Source: Pseudoroseicyclus_A sp041714655 (lineage in GTDB: Bacteria; Pseudomonadota; Alphaproteobacteria; Rhodobacterales; Rhodobacteraceae). Taken from it: 64,000 nt of DNA. The notes under the pieces were generated by a model. That model was not told where the DNA came from, made no database searches, and saw only the letters and a list, made by a program, of their open reading frames with translations. Below are positions 59,190 through 64,000 of this stretch, piece by piece (within the stretch, counting starts at the first letter, position 1; each line of letters opens with the position of its first letter). The stretch lies in NCBI RefSeq assembly GCF_041714655.1, contig NZ_CP168219.1, forward strand, positions 2,852,001-2,916,000, written 5' to 3'. Position numbers and translations under genes: made by a program.

Positions 59190-60493
59190 CAGACGTCCGG
59201 CTGGCCGAGCTTCTCGCGCTCGGCTTCGGTCCGGGCACGCTCCTCGACGCGATGCGCCGCGTCGCGGGCCTCGGCGATGCCGGCGTCGATGGCCTCCTTC
59301 GCGGCGTGGTCAGCCTTGCCGGCCTCCTCACGCACGACGGAATTCGCCTCGTCCAGCGCCGCGCGGGCAACCCGCTCGGCCTTGGCGCGCTCTTCGCGGA
59401 AGATGCGCTCGGCCTCGTGGCGGAGATGGTCGGAGGTCTCGCCGAACCATTCGTCCTCCTTGCGCGAGCGCGGCAGGGCGCCCGCGATGGCGGCACCGAC
59501 GGCCAGCGCCAGGGCGCCGGCGACGAGCGGCTGCTCCTCGAAGAAGTCCACCGCCCGGTCCTTGCCGCGGATCGCCGCGTCCCGCCCGTAAGCGAGCGAG
59601 TTGCGGGCGGCAGTGCCGGCCTGGCGGCGCGCGTCGAGCGCCCGGGCGCGGGCATGGATGATCCGCTCGCGAGCCTCGTGGGAGAGGTCCTCGGTGCCCT
59701 CGGCGAGCCGGTCACGCAGCCGGCGGGCGCGTTCGCCACCGGAATAGAGCGCATCCGACACGCTCATCCGAGCGCGGGAAGCGGCGTCGCGGACGCGATC
59801 CGCCCCGGCGCCGAGCCGCGCGCGGGCGCCATCGGCGGCGTCGCCGACGCTATCGGCCGCGCCGCGGGCGGCATCGCCCACAGAGCCGGCCGCATCGCGC
59901 ACCGTGTCGCCGGCCGCGGATGCGGCACCCGCCACGCGCTCGCGCTTGCCGTCGCGTTCTACGACAGCTTCATGCGCATGGCTGAACTCCGAGAATTCGC
60001 CAGTGGCCTCCGCATCGCGGGCAAGCTCTTCCTCGAGCGCGTCGAGCTCGCCGTCATCAGCATACCACGAGGGGTAATGCGCGCCGCGATCGTCGGCGGG
60101 CCGGCCGGCCGCGCTGGCGGCGCTGGGGGTCCAGCTCTTTGCCGCCGCATCGCGCAGGCGCTCGGCACGCGGGTCACCGCCAGCGGCGCCGCGCGGCGGC
60201 TCGCTGACATAGCCCGGCGTGTAATCCGGCGAGCTCTTCTGGCCGCGGCCAAAGATCAGCCAGGCAAGGCCGATGCCGGTGACGGCGAGCGCCACGGGGT
60301 TGTCCTTCACCTGCCGCGTCACGGCGCGGCCGACCTCTTCGCCATTGGTGCGAATGGATCGGGTGACCTCACCGATGAGGGCCTCCGGGGTGAAGCGGTG
60401 CTGAATCTCGGCGAGTGTCGCCGAGAGCTCCGAACGCTCGCGTTCGATGCGGCGCTCGATCTCGTGCGGGGAGAGATCATCATCTTTCGGCAT
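59189..60493 (-). CDS. DUF3618-domain envelope/stress protein
   Basis: A 434-residue protein. The N-terminal DUF3618 domain (IERRIERERSELSATLAEIQ to about residue 65) is followed by one membrane helix (AVTGIGLAWLIFG). The middle is rich in Ala, Asp, Arg and Gly with repeated DAA/DAAR stretches, and a second hydrophobic run lies near residue 325 (LVAGALALAVGAAIAGALP). A charged helical tail follows. Repeats suggest a flexible or amphipathic, LEA-like section. It overlaps the holin-like gene by 14 bases. Function unknown; the domain is frequent in alphaproteobacterial stress operons. Confidence 0.8.
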   Translation of the reverse strand: MPKDDDLSPHEIERRIERERSELSATLAEIQHRFTPEALIGEVTRSIRTNGEEVGRAVTRQVKDNPVALAVTGIGLAWLIFGRGQKSSPDYTPGYVSEPPRGAAGGDPRAERLRDAAAKSWTPSAASAAGRPADDRGAHYPSWYADDGELDALEEELARDAEATGEFSEFSHAHEAVVERDGKRERVAGAASAAGDTVRDAAGSVGDAARGAADSVGDAADGARARLGAGADRVRDAASRARMSVSDALYSGGERARRLRDRLAEGTEDLSHEARERIIHARARALDARRQAGTAARNSLAYGRDAAIRGKDRAVDFFEEQPLVAGALALAVGAAIAGALPRSRKEDEWFGETSDHLRHEAERIFREERAKAERVARAALDEANSVVREEAGKADHAAKEAIDAGIAEARDAAHRVEERARTEAEREKLGQPDV

Positions 60494-60884
60494 GGGAGGT
60501 AGCTCCTGTCATAGCGCGGGTGTCGCGCTTGATGTTTTCCGCCGTCCGCTTCGGGGCGAGGGAGGACAGCTTGAGGGCATTCAGGGCCCGGGCGAGGAGC
60601 GCCCAGGCGATCAGGGCGAAGGCGACGCCGACGATCAGCGCAGACCAGCCGGGCTCGAGCCCGAGTTCGGTCAGGCCGGCCGAGATGGCGGCGGCGAGCA
60701 CGTTGAGCGCGGTCAGCGCGAGGGCCACGGCGGCGATGATCATGCCGATCGCCACGCCGGCCTGGCGCAGGTTCTCGTTGATCTCGGCGCGGGCGAGGTC
60801 GACCTCGCTGCGGACGAGCCCGCTCACATGGCGGAGCACCTCGGTGATGAGGCCGCTCGTCGATTCATTCTGCTTGTCCGGCAT
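60480..60884 (-). CDS. Phage-holin-family (superfamily III) membrane protein
   Basis: A 134-residue protein with the start LITEVLRHVSGLVRSEVDLA and two membrane helices near residues 46-70 and 78-100, the Actinobacteriophage-holin-III/Phage_holin_3_6 pattern. Despite the name, such chromosomal proteins are not lysis genes but occur in stress operons beside DUF3618 proteins. It shares one base with the upstream gene stop. Confidence 0.85.
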   Translation of the reverse strand: MPDKQNESTSGLITEVLRHVSGLVRSEVDLARAEINENLRQAGVAIGMIIAAVALALTALNVLAAAISAGLTELGLEPGWSALIVGVAFALIAWALLARALNALKLSSLAPKRTAENIKRDTRAMTGATSHAER

Positions 60885-61438
60885 CAGACCCCCTCCCCGA
60901 CCTGGGGATGCATCGAGGTGTCGTCCGGGGCCTCGGGCGTGCTGCGCGTGGCGGTGGCGTCGCTCCGGTCATAGGGCGCGACGGCCGGGCCGACGCTGGA
61001 GGGGCCGCTGTCGCGGGCCTCGGCGCTGGCCTTGGCGAGCCGCGCGCCGGCAAAGCCGAGCAGCGCCGCGCCGCCCAGGAAGGCAACCGGGTTGCGGCGG
61101 CCGAAGTCGCCCACGTCGCGGGCGATGTCACCGACCGACTTGCCGCGCACGCTGTCGGCGAGATCGGCGAGACCGTCGGCCATCTGGCTGAAGATCTGCT
61201 CCTGCGGCGAGCCGCCGCGGAGTTCGCCCGAGGCCGAGCGCAGCGCCTTGCCGACGGAGGAGACCTCGTCGGCGACGTGATCCTTGGCGCCCTCGGCGCG
61301 GGCCTTGGCCTCGCCGGAGACGCGGTCACGAACCTCGCCGGCGCGGGCCACGGCTTCGTCCTTCAGGGACGCGCCCGTCTGGCGAAGCTCGTCCAGCGCC
61401 TCTGAATGAGGTCCGGATTGTGATGTGTGATCTGTCAT
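60884..61438 (-). CDS. Small stress-type membrane protein with helical N-terminus
   Basis: A 184-residue protein. Residues about 14-100 form charged amphipathic helices (DEAVARAGEVRDRVSGEAKA). One membrane helix lies near residues 117-134 (GGAALLGFAGARLA, glycine-zipper-like), followed by a Ser/Pro-rich tail. The pattern recalls nutrient-deprivation-induced proteins of rhizobia. ATG at 61438 follows GGGGGGCACACATC and lies 14 bases after the tiny gene. Probably protects the envelope under starvation or osmotic stress. Confidence 0.75.
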   Translation of the reverse strand: MTDHTSQSGPHSEALDELRQTGASLKDEAVARAGEVRDRVSGEAKARAEGAKDHVADEVSSVGKALRSASGELRGGSPQEQIFSQMADGLADLADSVRGKSVGDIARDVGDFGRRNPVAFLGGAALLGFAGARLAKASAEARDSGPSSVGPAVAPYDRSDATATRSTPEAPDDTSMHPQVGEGV

Positions 61439-61452
61439 GATGTGTGCCCCCC

Positions 61453-61521
61453 TCAGGCCACGAGGTTGACGACGGCCAGGACAACGACGACCAGGCCAAT
61501 GACGTAAATGATGGAATGCAT
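61453..61521 (-). CDS. Tiny membrane protein, 22 residues, first gene of the stress operon
   Basis: The product starts MHSIIYVIGLVVVVLAV and is a single hydrophobic helix. It is well supported despite its size: GGGAGGCACAC is a strong ribosome site, an EcfG-type promoter lies 36 bases upstream, and the next gene follows by 14 bases. Very similar mini-proteins (IIYxVGLVVVVLAV) occur in other alphaproteobacteria, to my memory. It may interact with a larger membrane complex. Confidence 0.75.
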   Translation of the reverse strand: MHSIIYVIGLVVVVLAVVNLVA

Positions 61522-61556
61522 GTGTGCCTCCCTCAGCGTGTGAGATTTGGCTCCAC

Positions 61557-61582
61557 AACGTGCCGCCGGCGGCGTTTGTTCC
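61557..61582 (-). promoter_or_regulatory. EcfG-type (general stress) promoter
   Basis: On the minus strand GGAAC (61582-61578) is followed after exactly 17 bases by CGTT (61560-61557), matching the alphaproteobacterial EcfG consensus GGAAC-N16/17-CGTT. The expected transcript start lies about 28 bases before the ATG of the 22-residue gene. The genes behind it (DUF3618, holin-like, BrkB) are typical members of this stress regulon. Confidence 0.8.
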
Positions 61583-63523
61583 TCAGAGGGTCGCGACCGC
61601 CGGGGCTTCGAGCGCCAGGGCGAAGCGGAACGAGAGGTCTCCCTCGCACCATTGCGGGTAGGCGCCCGCCGCCTTGTTGTTGTAAAGAACGAACCTCCCG
61701 CCCGCGCCGGAGGCCGGCAGGCCGGTGACATGCGGCAGGAAGGGCTGGCCGCCCGGGCAGTAGAGCGGCGCGTCGAAGGTCGTCAGCCGGTAGTGCCAGC
61801 CCGTCGCCGCGAGGCCGCGGACGCCGGTGATGGCATGGAGCTGGCGGTTGCCGTCGCTGACGACGTTCCGCGGCTCGATCTCCACCCCCATCTTGCACAG
61901 GAGCTTCGGTTCCAGCCCGTGATGCGGCGCGAAGGTGAAGAACCCGGCCTCCGGCAGGCGGTTCGCGCCCTTGCCGATCAGGTGCAGATCCACCTCGATG
62001 CCCTCGCCGCGGGCGCGATAGCCGATCAGCACCCGTTCGGGCGCGCCGAAGGCGGTGATGGCCTCGGGGGCGAGCCGGGCGCCCACCCAGAGCGTGTCGC
62101 CGACCATCGCCGCGCGCGGGTCCTGCATCTCGAAACGGCCGCTGGTGCCGGTCGCGGCGGCGGCGAGGCCGGCCTTCTCGTAGGCCGGGCGGAAGGCGTG
62201 CTCGGTGAGGAAGCTGGCGAGGTAGCCCTCGATATCCGCCGCCGAGAAGCCCTCGTGCACGAAGCCGAAGAGCCCCGGCCCGTCGGGCCGGGCGGCGAAG
62301 ATCGTCTCGCTGCCGCGGCGGAGCGAGCGCAGGACGCCGCTCGACGTGTCGAAGCTCAGCGTCAGCGCGCCGAGCCGGTGCTCGCCGGCCAGCGGCGCCT
62401 CGGGGCGCAGATCGGGCGCGGCGGGCGGCGGCGAGAGGACGGCGCGGATCTCGGGCGGCAGGGCGCGCGTGGCTTTCAGGATCACCGCGTCCTTCTCGGC
62501 CCAACTGTCTTCCAGGAGCCGGAAGGCCCCGCCGGCAGCGCGGGCGGCCGAGAAGGCGCGCCGGTCCCAGGCATCGCTGTCGCGCAGGAACACGGCGGAA
62601 TCGAGCCCCCAGCTCGGCTCGGCGAGTTCCAGCAGCGTCGCGCCCAGCCGGTGCCGCTCCTCCCCCTCCGGCAGGGCGGCATGGAGCCGCTGGGCCGCGA
62701 GGAAGGCGGCGAGCCGCTTCGGCGCGGCGCCCGGCCCGTGGATCATCGTGTCGCCGATTTCGGCGGTGACGAGCGGCAGCCGGTCGCGCACGGGGGCCAG
62801 CGCCTCCCAGAAATCCTCCAGCGTCGCGGCGCGCGGCTCGAGCCCGTAGCGCTCGCCGAGCGCCTGACAGGTGGCGATGACCTCGGCCACGTCGGGCGGC
62901 GCCCCGTTCGGCGCAACGCGGGCGCTGGCGAGGCCGATCTCCAGCCCCATCGGGCGGATGGTCGCGGCATCGTATCCGGCCATGGCGACGACGATCTCGG
63001 AGCCCTTGGGGCTCCGCCAGCGGAAGACCGGCGGCACGTCGGGCGTCGGCAGCGCCGGGTCGACCTGCAAATGCAGGAAGTCGACTCCTGCGGCGGCGAG
63101 GATGTCGACCGCGCCGATGGACAGGCCCTGCAGCCCGGTCATCGCGGCGCAGCGCGTCCGCCGGCCGAAGCGGCCGTCGAGGCGGAGCGCGATGCCCAAG
63201 GCTTCGGCAAAGAGTTCGGGCGAGGTCAGCTCGGCATGAAGCGTGAAGGGCAACGCGTGCCAGGCGACGCGGCCCTCCTCGATGGCCTGCTCGAGCCGGG
63301 CGACCTCCTCGGGCTCCTGCGTGGCGAGGTGATCGGCGATGACCCAGGCATCGACCGTCCAGACGAAGCCGGGGGCGCCATCGCCGTCGCGCGCGACGAG
63401 GGCGGCGGTATCGAGCGCCATGGGGATGATGTGCTCGTGCCAGCGGCGCCGGACATTCATGGCCAGTGCCGAGCGGCCGAGGCGCAGATCCGGCTTGAAG
63501 AGCACATATAACGGGCCAGACAC
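61583..63523 (-). CDS. DUF5054 (GH38-like) protein with degenerate metal motifs
   Basis: A 646-residue cytoplasmic protein related to DUF5054 glycoside-hydrolase-38-like proteins. AWHALPFTLHAELTSPELF and DVPPVFRWRSPKGSEIVV match the family well. But the catalytic motif KTHLDIG is replaced by KPDLRLG (residues 10-16), and MTDVPGH by MTGLQGL (128-134). The residues that bind zinc and act as nucleophile in this family are thus missing, so it is probably not an active glycosidase. GTG at 63523 has only a weak ribosome site. It ends one base before the EcfG promoter. Confidence 0.8.
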   Translation of the reverse strand: MSGPLYVLFKPDLRLGRSALAMNVRRRWHEHIIPMALDTAALVARDGDGAPGFVWTVDAWVIADHLATQEPEEVARLEQAIEEGRVAWHALPFTLHAELTSPELFAEALGIALRLDGRFGRRTRCAAMTGLQGLSIGAVDILAAAGVDFLHLQVDPALPTPDVPPVFRWRSPKGSEIVVAMAGYDAATIRPMGLEIGLASARVAPNGAPPDVAEVIATCQALGERYGLEPRAATLEDFWEALAPVRDRLPLVTAEIGDTMIHGPGAAPKRLAAFLAAQRLHAALPEGEERHRLGATLLELAEPSWGLDSAVFLRDSDAWDRRAFSAARAAGGAFRLLEDSWAEKDAVILKATRALPPEIRAVLSPPPAAPDLRPEAPLAGEHRLGALTLSFDTSSGVLRSLRRGSETIFAARPDGPGLFGFVHEGFSAADIEGYLASFLTEHAFRPAYEKAGLAAAATGTSGRFEMQDPRAAMVGDTLWVGARLAPEAITAFGAPERVLIGYRARGEGIEVDLHLIGKGANRLPEAGFFTFAPHHGLEPKLLCKMGVEIEPRNVVSDGNRQLHAITGVRGLAATGWHYRLTTFDAPLYCPGGQPFLPHVTGLPASGAGGRFVLYNNKAAGAYPQWCEGDLSFRFALALEAPAVATL

Positions 63524-63924
63524 CGGCGCCCCCTATCCCAGCAGCGGCGCCCTCTGTCACCGGGAAAAGGGCCCCGGCGACACCCCCTTGGCGGCCGCGA
63601 AACGCCGGGGTTCTGGCGAATCTCGTAGGCGGAACCGCAGGCTACGACAATCGGCAAGGCGACACTGACGCGATGGTCAATATGCTTTTGCGCCCGGCGC
63701 CGTGGCGCCGCGGCATCAGACCAGCGGCCCCGTGCGGGGGGATGTGATGGGCCTAGGCGCCGGGGCAGGCCCATATGTCGGCTGACATACGGCCGCCGGC
63801 GACGCCCGCCGCCGCGCCTGCCGCCCTCCCGCAGTCGTTCGTGCCCTTGCCCCTTGCGGCCCGCGGCGAAATTCGCCCTTTATCTGCTCACTTGGCACGG
63901 ACCGGCCCGGATCGGAGGCACTTC
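63524..63924. other. Intergenic region before the ZIP transporter gene
   Basis: About 400 bases without a supported gene. The start belongs to the weak leader of the DUF5054-type gene. GCCGTGGCGCCGCGGC near 63700 is a GC palindrome. The patch 63770-63790 holds the inverted repeat described separately. The stretch before 63925 probably carries the transporter promoter, but no clear -35/-10 is seen. Confidence 0.4.
63774..63789. promoter_or_regulatory. Inverted repeat upstream of the ZIP transporter
   Basis: TATGTC-GGCT-GACATA is a perfect inverted repeat with a four-base spacer, 136 bases before the transporter start. It is a plausible operator, for example for a metal-responsive regulator, but it does not match the Fur or Zur consensus I know. 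Confidence 0.4.
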
Positions 63925-64000
63925 TTGGACCATCTCTCGCCGATCCTTCTGGGATTTCTCGGCAGCCTTGCCGCGGGGCTCATGACCGCTCTCGGCGCGC
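63925..64000 (+). CDS. ZIP-family metal transporter (partial, runs off the right edge)
   Basis: A TTG start at 63925 is supported by GGAGGCACTTC. The 25 visible residues begin MDHLSPILLGFLGSLAAGLM if TTG is read as Met and continue TALGA. They fit the first membrane helix of ZIP (ZupT-like) proteins, where a hydrophobic run ends in T-x-L-G-A. These import zinc and other divalent metals. With so little sequence the assignment is tentative. Confidence 0.55.
   Translation, partial: MDHLSPILLGFLGSLAAGLMTALGA

Noticed and set aside
60480..60884. Prophage remnant suggested by the holin-type protein
   Set aside because: No other phage gene is nearby, and this family commonly sits in chromosomal stress operons with DUF3618 proteins.

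Overview
The window is high-GC DNA, roughly 70% G+C by eye, from an alphaproteobacterium. A member of the Rhodobacterales fits best. The reasons are the urease locus, DUF1523- and DUF6638-type proteins, a DUF3618/holin stress operon, and two intergenic repeats of a type I associate with Rhodobacteraceae (a GGGGC..CTGCCCC hairpin next to a GGTATTT/GATGAAAG block). Only the first ~1.3 kb has visibly lower GC. It carries a relaxase and a MobC-like gene running off the left edge, so it is probably the end of a mobilizable element. I saw no tRNA, rRNA or CRISPR.

1.5-10.2 kb: a LacI-type regulated carbohydrate locus. Eight minus-strand genes (two permeases, ATPase, binding protein, VOC protein, TIM-barrel sugar isomerase/epimerase, cupin, second VOC protein) diverge from an aldo/keto reductase and a LacI regulator. 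A perfect 16-bp palindrome lies in the divergent region. 10.4-26.7 kb: a scattered set of genes for plant phenolics. It holds an extradiol dioxygenase, an FAH-family enzyme, a LigM/DesA-type O-demethylase, two IclR regulators, a secreted alpha/beta hydrolase, a TAXI-type TRAP transporter, a secreted Trp-rich protein of unknown function, a Crp/Fnr regulator, a diguanylate cyclase and a tannase/feruloyl esterase. Two hydrolase genes share a TTTCGC-N3-GCGAAA type box upstream.

26.8-42.6 kb: a GNAT acetyltransferase, PutA, a complete urease operon (ureDAB-lprI-like-ureC-ureE-ureF-ureG), a large parallel beta-helix protein, a two-component system with a small leading gene, and rpe. 42.7-47.9 kb: an AraC regulator, then deoC, a UDG-like gene and a tandem aldehyde dehydrogenase, which look like a deoxyribose catabolic operon. 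The gap before deoC holds REP-like palindromes and a long inverted repeat.

48.0-55.8 kb: the least understood part. A compact minus-strand cluster encodes a TelA-like coiled-coil protein, an unknown 372-residue protein, a lipoprotein, an AAA+ ATPase, several small membrane proteins, a DUF6638-type protein and a DUF1523-type protein. It is the best candidate here for an undescribed multi-protein system. 55.9-64.0 kb: a cupin, an L,D-transpeptidase, a P1-family peptidase and a five-gene envelope/stress operon behind an EcfG-type promoter. The right end holds a DUF5054 (GH38-like) protein that has lost its metal motifs and the start of a ZIP metal transporter.
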